From NCBI GenBank assembly GCA_017625675.1, contig JAGAKK010000065.1, positions 1 through 34,955 of the forward strand: 34,955 nucleotides of DNA, given 5' to 3'. The stretch comes from Clostridia bacterium. Lineage in GTDB: Bacteria; Bacillota; Clostridia; UBA1212. Shown here one piece after another: positions 24,381-32,027 of the stretch. Position numbers and translations under genes: made by a program. Numbering within the stretch: position 1 is the first letter of the stretch; each line of letters starts with the position of its first letter. The notes beneath the pieces are model-generated. The model did no database searches and was not told the DNA's origin. It was given only the letters and a program-made list of their open reading frames with translations.

Positions 24381-24409
24381 ATTTTATCCCAAGACTTCAT
24401 TATTGTCAA
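24381..24409 (-). promoter_or_regulatory. Promoter of CHAP paralog A
   Basis: A perfect TTGACA (24404-24409), a 17-base spacer and TAAAAT (24381-24386) lie on the minus strand, 40 bases upstream of the TTG start and just past the terminator of paralog B. Confidence 0.8.
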
Positions 24410-24440
24410 TGCTGCAAAGATTGGAAAAGCAACAAAAATA

Positions 24441-24462
24441 CGCCTCTGCCGAAGCAGAGGCG
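24441..24462 (-). terminator. Terminator of CHAP paralog B
   Basis: The perfect stem CGCCTCTGC/GCAGAGGCG with a 4-base loop is followed on the minus strand by TATTTTTG, about 30 bases past the stop. Confidence 0.9.
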
Positions 24463-24490
24463 CTTAAATCTTTACAATTTTAAATTATTA

Positions 24491-26140
24491 TCAGATATTA
24501 TAGTGCTCTTTTTTAAATACTACAGCCGCCAATGCAACTACAGCCATTACCAATACGAAGGCACCGCTGTCAGAAGTTTCGGGAGCTTCCGTGTCAGGTT
24601 CTGTAGTCGCCTCTGCGGTAGGCGCAGTCGTAGGTGCGTCTGTGGGAACATCTGTAGGCTCAACCGTGGGCTCTTCTGTAGGAGCAACGGTAGGCTCAGC
24701 TGTGGGGGCTTCCGTAGGAACTGCGGTAGGAGCAGCTGTGGGTTCTTCCGTAGGTACTGCGGTGGGCTCTGCTGTAGGCGTTGCCGTAGGTACTGCAGTA
24801 GGCTCGGGAGTAGCAGGCTCAACCACCTCAAACTCAGCCGTTGCAACTACGTTGTAGGAGTCATCAGCAAGCAAGTATGCCACGTATTCACCAACGGGAA
24901 GATTATTGTTTACAAAATCAGCCGCATCATCTCTTGAAGCGATATTGCTGTTGGCCTCATTGATAGCAACCTTTCCGTTGCTGAGCTCTGAAATATACTC
25001 CCAGAAAATAGAGAGCACTCCGCCGTTTGAAGTATCTGCAACTTCGCCCTTCTTATAAATACCGATCCAGTCTGCGGATTTTGTACCGCTTGCAGAAACG
25101 ATAATATCCTCGCCCTGCTCGTACACTGCCTTGTCGGTGCTTACCTTATAAGGATTTGTATAACGGTCAAGGGTCTTTCCGAGATAATTTACGTTGGCAA
25201 TACCGATAGCGGTGTACGCCGTATTACCATTGTAATTAACTCTTGCCCAGCATTTGCTCTTTGTAGGATCTGCATCAGGGAAAATCTCGAGACACTCAAA
25301 AATCTCTCCTGTACCGTAAGAACCTACAACTTCTGTGCCCGCCGCTGTGCTGGAAGGCATATTTCTGAGGTTAAGACCACCCTTTACAGAGTAGAAACCA
25401 AGCTCATTATAGTAGCTTCCCTCTGTAGCAGGTCTGCCTGTAGCATACTCATAAGCAGGTCTGCAGATGTACTTTACGTAGGTGCTGTTAAAATTGTATG
25501 AACGACCGTAGCAGCAACCACCGTCAGTTGTAAAGCTTCCGGGGCTTGTGTTGCCCTCAATGGTATAGAGAATATTGTTCTCAAACTTCTCCACAAGGCC
25601 TACGTGAGTAACTGTTCTGCCTGCTGTGCCACCGTAAAAATACACAACGTCACCGGGCTCGGGCACGTATGCGCCTGATTTTACAACTTCCCAGTCATAG
25701 CACTGATTTTTCTCCTGGAAAAAGTCAACCTGTGTTTCTGTATAAGAATGATACTTTATAACACCCTCGTCGACACCTGCAATGTACGCACACCATGAAA
25801 CGAACATTGCGCACCATTGACCGTTGGGGATTCCGTACCACCTGCCGTACTCAGTGTAGTTATCACCGTTTGCCACCAAAGTACCGTCATACTGGCCCTC
25901 GGAAGCGCCCTCCTGATAACCGATCTGAGATTTGGCGATATTAACGATATCAGTTCTGAAATCGCCTGTGATTTCAACCTGTGTAAGCTTTGTGTAATAC
26001 GTGCTTCCCTTGTATGAAGAAGAAGCATTATCATAAGTAACGGTAGCCGCATTTACCTTGGGTGAAACGCTGAATGCCAATGCCACCGTAACAACAACTG
26101 CAAGGACAGCCGCTGTCAGACTCTTCAATTTCCCGTTCAT
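24491..26140 (-). CDS. Secreted CHAP-SH3 protein with P/T stalk and anchor (paralog B)
   Basis: The 549-residue surface protein has a signal peptide (1-31, ending VNA), a CHAP domain (about 60-235) with Cys110 in NGQWCAMFVSWCA and His179 in TVTHVGLVEKFENN, an SH3 domain (about 247-320, GGLNLRNMPSS), an Ig-like module with DWIGIYKKGE (about 330-440), a stalk of PTAVPTEEPTA-type repeats (about 447-520) and a C-terminal hydrophobic segment ending FKKEHYNI. Just before that segment is APETSDSG, reminiscent of but not equal to LPXTG. Likely a wall-anchored or membrane-anchored peptidoglycan hydrolase. AAAGGGGTC precedes the ATG, the same box as in paralog A. It lacks the beta module that paralog A carries after the Ig-like part. 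Confidence 0.9.
   Translation of the reverse strand: MNGKLKSLTAAVLAVVVTVALAFSVSPKVNAATVTYDNASSSYKGSTYYTKLTQVEITGDFRTDIVNIAKSQIGYQEGASEGQYDGTLVANGDNYTEYGRWYGIPNGQWCAMFVSWCAYIAGVDEGVIKYHSYTETQVDFFQEKNQCYDWEVVKSGAYVPEPGDVVYFYGGTAGRTVTHVGLVEKFENNILYTIEGNTSPGSFTTDGGCCYGRSYNFNSTYVKYICRPAYEYATGRPATEGSYYNELGFYSVKGGLNLRNMPSSTAAGTEVVGSYGTGEIFECLEIFPDADPTKSKCWARVNYNGNTAYTAIGIANVNYLGKTLDRYTNPYKVSTDKAVYEQGEDIIVSASGTKSADWIGIYKKGEVADTSNGGVLSIFWEYISELSNGKVAINEANSNIASRDDAADFVNNNLPVGEYVAYLLADDSYNVVATAEFEVVEPATPEPTAVPTATPTAEPTAVPTEEPTAAPTAVPTEAPTAEPTVAPTEEPTVEPTDVPTDAPTTAPTAEATTEPDTEAPETSDSGAFVLVMAVVALAAVVFKKEHYNI
24591..24820. repeat. Coding tandem repeats of the P/T stalk (paralog B)
   Basis: The DNA repeats with a basic 12-base unit, on the plus strand GTAGG..C.GC.GT-like, coding Pro-Thr-x-x on the minus strand. 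About 18 degenerate units are visible. Such in-frame repeats can change number by slippage or recombination and alter stalk length. The frameshifted plus-strand frame gives a Val/Gly-rich false ORF. Confidence 0.7.
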
Positions 26141-26178
26141 TTTAAACAGACCCCTTTCTTAATGTTCCGTATTTAAAA

Positions 26179-26207
26179 ATTTTATACCTTGTAGGTATTA
26201 AAGTCAA
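26179..26207 (-). promoter_or_regulatory. Promoter of CHAP paralog B
   Basis: TTGACT (26202-26207), a 17-base spacer and TAAAAT (26179-26184) lie on the minus strand. The -35 box abuts the stop codon of paralog C. A small ATACC/GGTAT hairpin inside this stretch is too weak to call a terminator. Confidence 0.65.
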
Positions 26208-28382
26208 TTAAGAAATTCCCAAAATCTCGTTCAGCAATTTCGTCACAGAGAGAATATTGCAATTTGTGTCGCCTACAGCTGCCGCCAATGCGTCAAGCTC
26301 CGCAGCGCTCATTACATCACCGGTTCTTATGTGATTAATTACGTTCTGAACGTCCCCAACTTCAACGTTGCCGTTGCCGTTTGTATCGCCAGAAATAACG
26401 ATTTTATAAACGTTGCCGCCTGCATTAAGAATCATACCGGTTGCGAGGGTAGCAGTTCCGCTGACAGCATTTCCGTCCTTGGCTGTAATAGTTACCGTGG
26501 GAAGTGAGAACAGCGCCGCATACTCCGCTATAGCGGTATTAACGGTGGTTCCTACGTCAGCCGTCGCAACTGTGGATACGCTTGCCGCGCCCGTGTCCGT
26601 GCCCACACATCCGGTGGACTCAATTATCGAAAATGACGCAACCGACGAAGCGGAGTTAAGGTAAACACTGGGAAGGAACGTATCTCTGCCCGTGGTATTG
26701 TACGTGAGATATACCTTGTAATTGCCGACAGGAAGATCCTGTCCTGCATAGGTTCCTTGGAAGCCTGTTTTAAGGTCCTTCGTTCCCTCTGCGGCAACGT
26801 AATTCCATAAAACCGGGTTGTGGTCACTGAGTTTCGTACCCTCTGCCACGATTGCCATATAAGGGTGCAGGCAGTCAGCGCCGTTAAAATACGTGTCAAG
26901 GCCGGAGAAAGTAAAAGTCATTGAGCCGCCCTCAACGATAGAGGGAGAAGAAACGGAAACGGAAGGTGTAGACACCTCTTTCATAAATCTCAACGATCTC
27001 ATATATACCAAAGTTCCAGTAGTAACGTAGTTGTTGAAGAAATCAAATCTCAGACAGTTCAGATATCCCGACAAATTAAGATCGCTTATATCAATAATGT
27101 ACTCGTGCCATTCACCGTCGTTTATCCAGTTCCAAGTCTTCATATTGCTTGTCGACGGATTCTGCACACTTCCTGCGCAGAAGAACATTGCCGCATCCGT
27201 AACGGAGGACGTAGTTTTTGCAACGATCGAAACGTACTTGTATTCGTCCGTATAGAAGGACGCGGTATCGGTAAACAACAGATATGCCATTGGATCCGAC
27301 GTGTTGGTCGTAGCAAAAAATTCTATATTGAAGACGCCTATATCGTCCTGACATAACAGCGCGCCAGCGTCTCCGCAACCTCTTGACGACCACTCCGCCA
27401 TAGCTGAATTATCAAAGACAAGGTCCGTAGGGTCTGTGATCGCGGTCGCCGCCGTAGAATACGCCACCCTTGTTACGTAGCTGGGGTTAAGAGAAATATA
27501 CGCGGTCTGTCCGTAGTAATTAATTCTTCCCCATGTGCTGTTTACCACCTCAAGGCAATTAAATCTCTCGCCGGCAGAAAGAGCGCCGATAACGTCGCCT
27601 GTGCTGGGCGCAGTTCTCACGTTAAGGGAGTCTGCGGTTACCTGATGAACTCCCGTGGAGTACGTCTGAGGATAATTAGGACGGCAAATGTATTTTACAT
27701 AGGTGTCTGCAATGCCATAGGAACGATCTGCACAAGCGCCGCCGTCCGTGGTAAAAGAGCCGCCGCCCGTGTTTCCTTCAATTGTATAAAGTGTATAATT
27801 AGAAAAGCCTGTAACAATTCCCACGTGGTTTACGTTTCTGCCGCTGGCTGCACCTGACGAGGAAAGGAAGTACACGATGTCACCTGCTTCAGGCACGTAT
27901 CCGCCTGCCTGAACGGTCGCCCAGGAGTACGCAACGCCCTGAGCGTAGAACTGCGCAAAGGAGTTCTCAGTATACTGCGCAGGTTTAATTACGTCGCTGC
28001 TGATGCCTGCAAGAGCCGCACACCAAGACACGAACATACCGCACCACTGAGATGCAATGTGGTTATATGAATCTCCCACGTAAGGAGAGTACCACCTGCC
28101 GTACTCGGTATAGTTATTTGCGCCGATAACAGTTCCGGCAAGCTGAGTGGAGTTGTTTCCCTCCTGGTAACCGATCTGCGATTTAGCAATGTTTACGATA
28201 TCCACTCTGGGATTTCCGGTAAGGGTCACCGCAAGCAGGTTCTGATAATACGGTCCCGACATATAATACGACGAACCGCTGTATGCAACAGCGTTTGCAT
28301 CAGTTTTCGTAATTACAACCATTGACAATACCATAGCCACCGTCAAAACAAGGGCAGTTATAGCCTTAAAGTACCTCTTCAT
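26208..28382 (-). CDS. Secreted CHAP-SH3 protein with dockerin-like tail (paralog C)
   Basis: The 724-residue secreted protein has a signal peptide (1-31, ANA end), a CHAP domain (about 60-235) with Cys114 in SQWCGMFVSWCA and His186 in NVNHVGIVTGFSN, an SH3 domain (about 245-310, SLNVRTAPS), a carbohydrate-binding-like beta module (about 330-470), an Ig-like module (about 475-600) and a dockerin-like end (664-724). The dockerin has one good calcium loop (GDTNGNGNVEVGDV) and a second shorter degenerate one (GDTNCNILSV). It lacks the stalk and C-terminal membrane segment of paralogs A and B. AAAGGAG lies before the ATG, and a strong promoter is upstream. CHAP suggests cell-wall hydrolysis; the tail suggests docking to a cohesin-bearing partner not in this window. 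Confidence 0.88.
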   Translation of the reverse strand: MKRYFKAITALVLTVAMVLSMVVITKTDANAVAYSGSSYYMSGPYYQNLLAVTLTGNPRVDIVNIAKSQIGYQEGNNSTQLAGTVIGANNYTEYGRWYSPYVGDSYNHIASQWCGMFVSWCAALAGISSDVIKPAQYTENSFAQFYAQGVAYSWATVQAGGYVPEAGDIVYFLSSSGAASGRNVNHVGIVTGFSNYTLYTIEGNTGGGSFTTDGGACADRSYGIADTYVKYICRPNYPQTYSTGVHQVTADSLNVRTAPSTGDVIGALSAGERFNCLEVVNSTWGRINYYGQTAYISLNPSYVTRVAYSTAATAITDPTDLVFDNSAMAEWSSRGCGDAGALLCQDDIGVFNIEFFATTNTSDPMAYLLFTDTASFYTDEYKYVSIVAKTTSSVTDAAMFFCAGSVQNPSTSNMKTWNWINDGEWHEYIIDISDLNLSGYLNCLRFDFFNNYVTTGTLVYMRSLRFMKEVSTPSVSVSSPSIVEGGSMTFTFSGLDTYFNGADCLHPYMAIVAEGTKLSDHNPVLWNYVAAEGTKDLKTGFQGTYAGQDLPVGNYKVYLTYNTTGRDTFLPSVYLNSASSVASFSIIESTGCVGTDTGAASVSTVATADVGTTVNTAIAEYAALFSLPTVTITAKDGNAVSGTATLATGMILNAGGNVYKIVISGDTNGNGNVEVGDVQNVINHIRTGDVMSAAELDALAAAVGDTNCNILSVTKLLNEILGIS

Positions 28383-28449
28383 AAATATCTCCTTTCGATA
28401 ATAACGCCTATACGTTTTTCAAAACGCACTGCCGATAATTCGTGATTAT

Positions 28450-28479
28450 ATTATAGCAGTTTCCCGAAGGCAGTGTCAA
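28450..28479 (-). promoter_or_regulatory. Promoter of CHAP paralog C
   Basis: A perfect TTGACA (28474-28479), an 18-base spacer and a perfect TATAAT (28450-28455) lie on the minus strand, about 60 bases before the ATG. Strong consensus. Confidence 0.85.
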
Positions 28480-28487
28480 CGAAAATT

Positions 28488-28510
28488 GCACCAAGGGTTG
28501 TCTGTCCCCC
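28488..28510. repeat. Degenerate half copy of the CACCAGGGGGACAG element
   Basis: GCACCAAGGGTTGTCTGTCC and the following CCC look like a diverged fusion of the two arms of the 6568-6641 element, with most of the middle lost. It lies between the paralog C promoter and the GNAT terminator. Confidence 0.5.
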
Positions 28511-28522
28511 GAGATAAAAAAA

Positions 28523-28546
28523 TTGCCGAAGCCAAGGCTCCGGCAA
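28523..28546 (-). terminator. Terminator of the GNAT gene
   Basis: The stem TTGCCG.AGCC/GGCT.CGGCAA (one mismatch) is followed on the minus strand by TTTTTTTATC, just past the stop of the GNAT gene. Confidence 0.8.
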
Positions 28547-28554
28547 ATAATTTT

Positions 28555-29097
28555 TTATTTCAATATCATAACAACAAATCTGCAAGGCCTTTTCTTTCCG
28601 TTGACGCCAGGCATCATTTTCCGGAAATCTTCCGCCTTTACAAAACCTGCCCTTTCATAAACCTTAACGGCCCTTTTGTTCTGCGCCGCCACTGTCAGCC
28701 TCACGTTGTCGTCGGGAAATTCCGACTTTACGAATGCAACGGCAAGCTCTACAAGCCTCAGCCCCAGTCCCTTGCCCTGTCCGCAAAGCTCCGGCCTCAG
28801 ACCCAGCCCTATATCCGTGGAGTTTTCGTCCTCATATATTTTCCTGGAGCTTCGACCCACGACCTGAGCCGCAGGGCCTACAGACACGAAACCCACCGGG
28901 AAAAACTCACTGTTTTCCTTTTCGTACACAGGAAAATGAAGCCCGTTAAAGAGCTGCTCCTCTTCCTCCTCGTATCCCGAAAAATCATACATGGAGTATT
29001 CCTCCGGATAACGCCACTCCGCTATATCCCTTGCCGCCGTCTCATTCATTTCACAAAGATAAAGACCGCCGCTTTCCAACAATACTTCAAATTCCAA
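28555..29097 (-). CDS. GNAT-family N-acetyltransferase
   Basis: The 180-residue protein matches the Gcn5-related acetyltransferase fold. The acetyl-CoA pyrophosphate-binding motif A is LRPELCGQGKGLGLRL, preceded by the STDIGLGL strand and followed by the VRLTVAAQNKRAVKVYERAGF motif B region. The opening YLCEMNETAARDIAEWRYPEEYSMYDF is a pattern seen in many Clostridia GNAT proteins. No ATG is suitable: a TTG at 29097 has GGGAG 9 bases upstream and is preferred; another TTG at 29121 in frame lacks one. Substrate is unknown. It follows serA in direction but a terminator (29131-29157) separates them. Confidence 0.85.
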   Translation of the reverse strand: MEFEVLLESGGLYLCEMNETAARDIAEWRYPEEYSMYDFSGYEEEEEQLFNGLHFPVYEKENSEFFPVGFVSVGPAAQVVGRSSRKIYEDENSTDIGLGLRPELCGQGKGLGLRLVELAVAFVKSEFPDDNVRLTVAAQNKRAVKVYERAGFVKAEDFRKMMPGVNGKKRPCRFVVMILK

Positions 29098-29130
29098 AAT
29101 CAGACACTCCCGCAAACGCAATTTTATTTG

Positions 29131-29157
29131 AAAAAAGCGACAGAATTTCTCTGCCGC
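29131..29157 (-). terminator. serA terminator
   Basis: The stem GCGGCAGA/TCTGTCGC (one G-U pair) with a 5-base loop is followed on the minus strand by TTTTTTC, 48 bases after the serA stop. Confidence 0.8.
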
Positions 29158-29204
29158 CTCTTTCAGGTTGTTTTTATTCGAACATCAATAGTTTACAATA
29201 AAAA

Positions 29205-30371
29205 TTAATACGCAATAACTCTCACCTTAAGGATACCTGCAACGGCAGAAACCTTTGCCTCAAGGTCTGCAGGAAGATTGTCGTTTGTATCAATGATAGA
29301 GTATGCCATATCCTTCTTTGACTTGTTTGTAAGGTGCTCAATGTTTACACCTGCATCACCCAATGCTGTGGTGAGCTGAGAAATCATGTTGGGGATATTC
29401 TCGTGAATCATGCAGATACGGTACTTGCAGTCAGGCATTGTGTCAACCTCAGGAAGGTTAACGCTGTTCTTGATAATTCCGTATTCAATATAATTCTTAA
29501 GCTGGGCAGCTGCCATATAAGCGCAGTTGTTCTCAGACTCAGGGGTAGATGCTCCAAGGTGAGGGATGCAAACTGTGTTAGGCATTTCAAGAACCTCTGC
29601 TGAGGGGAAGTCTGTAACGTACTTTGCAACCTTGCCGGACTCAAGAGCCTTGAGCATAGCGGCATTGTCCACAACCTCGCCTCTGGAAAGGTTGATAATT
29701 CTCACGCCGTCCTTCATATGTGAGAAGAGCTCGTCATTGATGTAACCCTTCGTAGCGGGATTCAGGGGCACGTGAATAGTGATGTAGTCGCACTGCTCAC
29801 AGATAGCCTTGAGAGAGTCAGACTTATTAACGTGTCTTGAAAGGCTCCATGCTGCGTTGATGGAGATGTAAGGGTCGTAACCGTAAACCTCCATGCCGAG
29901 GTTGTAAGCAGTATTTGCAACCATAACGCCGATAGCGCCGAGACCGATTACGCCAAGCTTCTTTCCGAGAAGCTCAGGACCTTCAAACTTGGACTTGCCT
30001 TTTTCAACGAGCTTCGCAGCCTCTGCGTCACCTGCAAGAGTCTTTGCCCACTCTACACCGCCGGTAATGTTTCTGGAAGCAAGGAGAAGCGCTGCAATAG
30101 CAAGCTCCTTAACGGCATTCGCATTAGCGCCGGGAGTATTGAAAACTACGATACCCTTCTTTGAGCAATCCTCAATCGGGATATTATTAACGCCGATACC
30201 TGCGCGGGCAATACCCAGAAGCTCAGGACCGAACTCCATATCGTGGAGCGCTGCAGAACGTACCATAAGGCCCACGGGAGCCTCAACGTCCTCGCCTACG
30301 TTGTAATCTCCGCCCTTGAACACATCAGTTCCGATGGGAGAAATTTTATTCATTAATTTAATATTAGCCAT
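29205..30371 (-). CDS. serA: D-3-phosphoglycerate dehydrogenase SerA
   Basis: The enzyme oxidises 3-phosphoglycerate to 3-phosphohydroxypyruvate with NAD, the first step of serine synthesis. The 388-residue protein has the substrate domain with ARAGIGVNNIPIEDC, a Rossmann nucleotide-binding motif VIGLGAIG (141-148), catalytic Arg230 in INLSRGEVVD, a conserved Glu near 259 and His271 in IPHLGAST. A C-terminal ACT domain (about 318-388) may bind serine for feedback inhibition, though that is inferred from the family. It lies 35 bases after serC in one operon, with AGGAGG upstream of the ATG. Length is that of the short ACT-bearing form common in Clostridia. Confidence 0.96.
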   Translation of the reverse strand: MANIKLMNKISPIGTDVFKGGDYNVGEDVEAPVGLMVRSAALHDMEFGPELLGIARAGIGVNNIPIEDCSKKGIVVFNTPGANANAVKELAIAALLLASRNITGGVEWAKTLAGDAEAAKLVEKGKSKFEGPELLGKKLGVIGLGAIGVMVANTAYNLGMEVYGYDPYISINAAWSLSRHVNKSDSLKAICEQCDYITIHVPLNPATKGYINDELFSHMKDGVRIINLSRGEVVDNAAMLKALESGKVAKYVTDFPSAEVLEMPNTVCIPHLGASTPESENNCAYMAAAQLKNYIEYGIIKNSVNLPEVDTMPDCKYRICMIHENIPNMISQLTTALGDAGVNIEHLTNKSKKDMAYSIIDTNDNLPADLEAKVSAVAGILKVRVIAY

Positions 30372-30406
30372 TTTAAGTAAACCTCCTGTAATTTTTTCAG
30401 GGTTAA

Positions 30407-31492
30407 TTATTTATTCTCTGCTTCAAACTTCTTCATGAAGTCAACCAAAGCCTTAACGCCCTCGATAGGCATAGCGTTGTAAATAGAAGCTCTCATACCG
30501 CCAACGCTTCTGTGGCCCTTGAGGTTAACAAAACCGTTTGCAGATGCAGCCTTTACGAAAGCCTTGTCAAGGTCTTCATTGCCGGTAATGAAAGGAATGT
30601 TCATATAAGAACGGTCAATGCCCTGAACGGTAGCCTTGAACATCTCGGACTCGTCAAGATAGTTGTAAAGAAGAGCTGCCTTCTCGTGGTTGATCTTCTC
30701 CATAGCAGCAACGCCTCCGATCTCGTCGCGGAGCCACTCAAGTACCAACTTACAGATGTAAATGGAGTACGTAGGAGGAGTGTTGTACATAGAACCGTTG
30801 TCCTTGTGGATGTCGTAACGGAACATTGTAGGAGTCTCGGGTCTGTGCTTTCCGATAAGGTCGTTGCGAATGATTACAACGGTAAGGCCCGCAGGTCCCA
30901 TGTTCTTCTGAGCGCCTGCAAAGATGAGGCCGTACTTAGAAACGTCAATCTCCTCAGAGAGAATGCAGGAAGACATATCAGCAACCAGAGGCACGTTTCC
31001 GCAATCGGGAAGTGTAGCAAATCTGGTACCGTAAATAGTGTTGTTTGAGCAGATGTGGAAATAGTCTGCGTCAGGATTGAACTTGGACTTGTCAAGCTCA
31101 GGAATGTAGCTGTAGGTCTTATCCTTGCTGGATGCCACAACGTTAACTTCACAATATTTGGAAGCCTCCTGCTGAGCTTTGGAAGCCCACTGGCCTGTAA
31201 GGGCAAGGTCTATCTTTCCGCTGCCGTTTGCAAGGTTCAAAGGAATCATAGCGAACTGTGAGGATGCGCCGCCCTGCAAAAACAGTACTGAATAATTTTC
31301 AGGAATATTAAGAAGCTGTCTCAAAAGAGCTTCTGTCTCATCGATAATGCTCTGATAAGCAGGTGAGCGGTGGCTCATCTCCATAACTGACATACCTGCG
31401 TCGCCGTAGCAAACAAGCTCTGCCTGTGCCTTTTTAAGTACGCTTTCTGCAATTACAGAAGGTCCTGCTGAAAAATTATAAACGCGATTCAT
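30407..31492 (-). CDS. serC: Phosphoserine aminotransferase SerC
   Basis: This PLP enzyme transfers an amino group from glutamate to 3-phosphohydroxypyruvate, giving phosphoserine; it can also act in pyridoxal phosphate synthesis. The 361-residue protein starts NFSAGPSVI, a family hallmark. The PLP-binding Lys196 is in FAGAQKNMGPAG. The HRSPAY, LFLQGGASSQFAMIPLNL and MFRYDIHKDNGSMYNTPPTY segments are conserved. GGAGG lies 6 bases before the ATG and a near-consensus promoter is upstream. It leads a serC-serA operon; a phosphatase for the last step (serB) is not in the window. Confidence 0.97.
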   Translation of the reverse strand: MNRVYNFSAGPSVIAESVLKKAQAELVCYGDAGMSVMEMSHRSPAYQSIIDETEALLRQLLNIPENYSVLFLQGGASSQFAMIPLNLANGSGKIDLALTGQWASKAQQEASKYCEVNVVASSKDKTYSYIPELDKSKFNPDADYFHICSNNTIYGTRFATLPDCGNVPLVADMSSCILSEEIDVSKYGLIFAGAQKNMGPAGLTVVIIRNDLIGKHRPETPTMFRYDIHKDNGSMYNTPPTYSIYICKLVLEWLRDEIGGVAAMEKINHEKAALLYNYLDESEMFKATVQGIDRSYMNIPFITGNEDLDKAFVKAASANGFVNLKGHRSVGGMRASIYNAMPIEGVKALVDFMKKFEAENK

Positions 31493-31550
31493 ACTAAGCC
31501 TCCAAAACTAATTGAAAACCCTCAGGCTCTCAAAATGATATACGCTAAAG

Positions 31551-31580
31551 ATTATATACCTTTCCTTGTATCAATGTCAA
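31551..31580 (-). promoter_or_regulatory. serC-serA promoter
   Basis: A perfect TTGACA (31575-31580), an 18-base spacer and a perfect TATAAT (31551-31556) lie on the minus strand, about 60 bases before the serC ATG. No attenuator structure or known riboswitch is apparent in the leader. Confidence 0.88.
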
Positions 31581-31619
31581 CTGTCTTTTATCACTTTAAT
31601 ACAGTAAATTATGACAGGT

Positions 31620-31750
31620 GTGACAGGGGGCAGACCCCTGTCACGTTTTTTGAAAGATGACAGGGGACACACGAAAAAAAGTTTTGTCGCTTACTGACAT
31701 GCGTCCCCTGTCACATCAACATTTTGAGTCAGGGACCTGCCCCCTGACTC
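31620..31750. repeat. Composite palindromic element, second GTGACAGGGG copy
   Basis: Three stems are visible: GTGACAGGGG../..CCCCTGTCAC (31620-31644), a larger one using GATGACAGGGGACACACG at 31656-31673 with GTCCCCTGTCAC (31703-31714), and GAGTCAGGG/CCCTGACTC (31726-31750). The 18-base module at 31656-31673 is identical to the one in the 8508-8648 element. The outer stems share the GACAGGGGGCAG and CCTGCCCCCTG words but are diverged in their edges. No ORF is present. Confidence 0.8.
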
Positions 31751-31757
31751 ATTGGGC

Positions 31758-31785
31758 GCAAAGCCTTACGGGGAAAGGACTTTGC
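31758..31785. other. Hairpin upstream of spoVM
   Basis: GCAAAG-CCTT pairs with AAGG-A-CTTTGC across a short loop, directly after the palindromic element. It is followed by A, not T, on the plus strand, so it is not a rightward terminator. A CATAGTAT at 31845-31852 loosely resembles a sigma-E -10 element for spoVM but its -35 is poor. The roughly 100 bases up to spoVM show nothing else. Confidence 0.35.
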
Positions 31786-31890
31786 AAAAATCGGGTAGCA
31801 CTTCGGTGGCGCAATATGTATATGCACCTTTGATGCAAATAATGCATAGTATGTTAGCAAAACCAATCTCAAAAAAGGCGGTTATAAGAT

Positions 31891-31971
31891 ATGAAGATAG
31901 TTGTTGTGAAAGCACCGAAGCCCGTGAGCTGTATGCTGAGAATGTTTTTTGGCATAAAAAAAGGAGTCTGA
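31891..31971 (+). CDS. spoVM: Stage V sporulation protein SpoVM
   Basis: This is a 26-residue amphipathic peptide. In Bacillus it embeds in the convex forespore membrane and anchors SpoIVA at the start of spore-coat assembly. The sequence begins MKIVVVKAPKP and ends FFGIKKGV, matching the family layout of a short hydrophobic start, K-x-P with Pro9 (a residue essential in Bacillus), an amphipathic helix with Arg, and a basic tail. The length equals that of the Bacillus protein exactly. AGGCGG lies 9 bases before the ATG. It is too short for ordinary gene finding. It implies the organism makes endospores. The next plus-strand gene starts 57 bases later. Confidence 0.9.
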   Translation: MKIVVVKAPKPVSCMLRMFFGIKKGV

Positions 31972-32027
31972 CAGTATAGTTAATTGATGTGAACCAACTG
32001 TAGGAAGCCGGGGCAGGTGTTGTTATC

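Noticed and set aside
24591..24857. Plus-strand 88-codon ORF made of Val/Gly/Ser repeats
   Set aside because: It is the reverse-strand shadow of the P/T stalk repeats of paralog B; no ribosome binding site, and low complexity follows from the 12-base coding repeats.
21924..28382. CHAP proteins as the missing FtsEX-controlled hydrolase (PcsB-like)
   Set aside because: They lack the long N-terminal coiled coil needed for FtsEX contact and carry anchors or a dockerin instead.
26208..28382. Reading the dockerin as proof of a cellulosome
   Set aside because: No cohesin, scaffoldin or glycoside hydrolase is in the window, and dockerins also occur outside cellulosomes.
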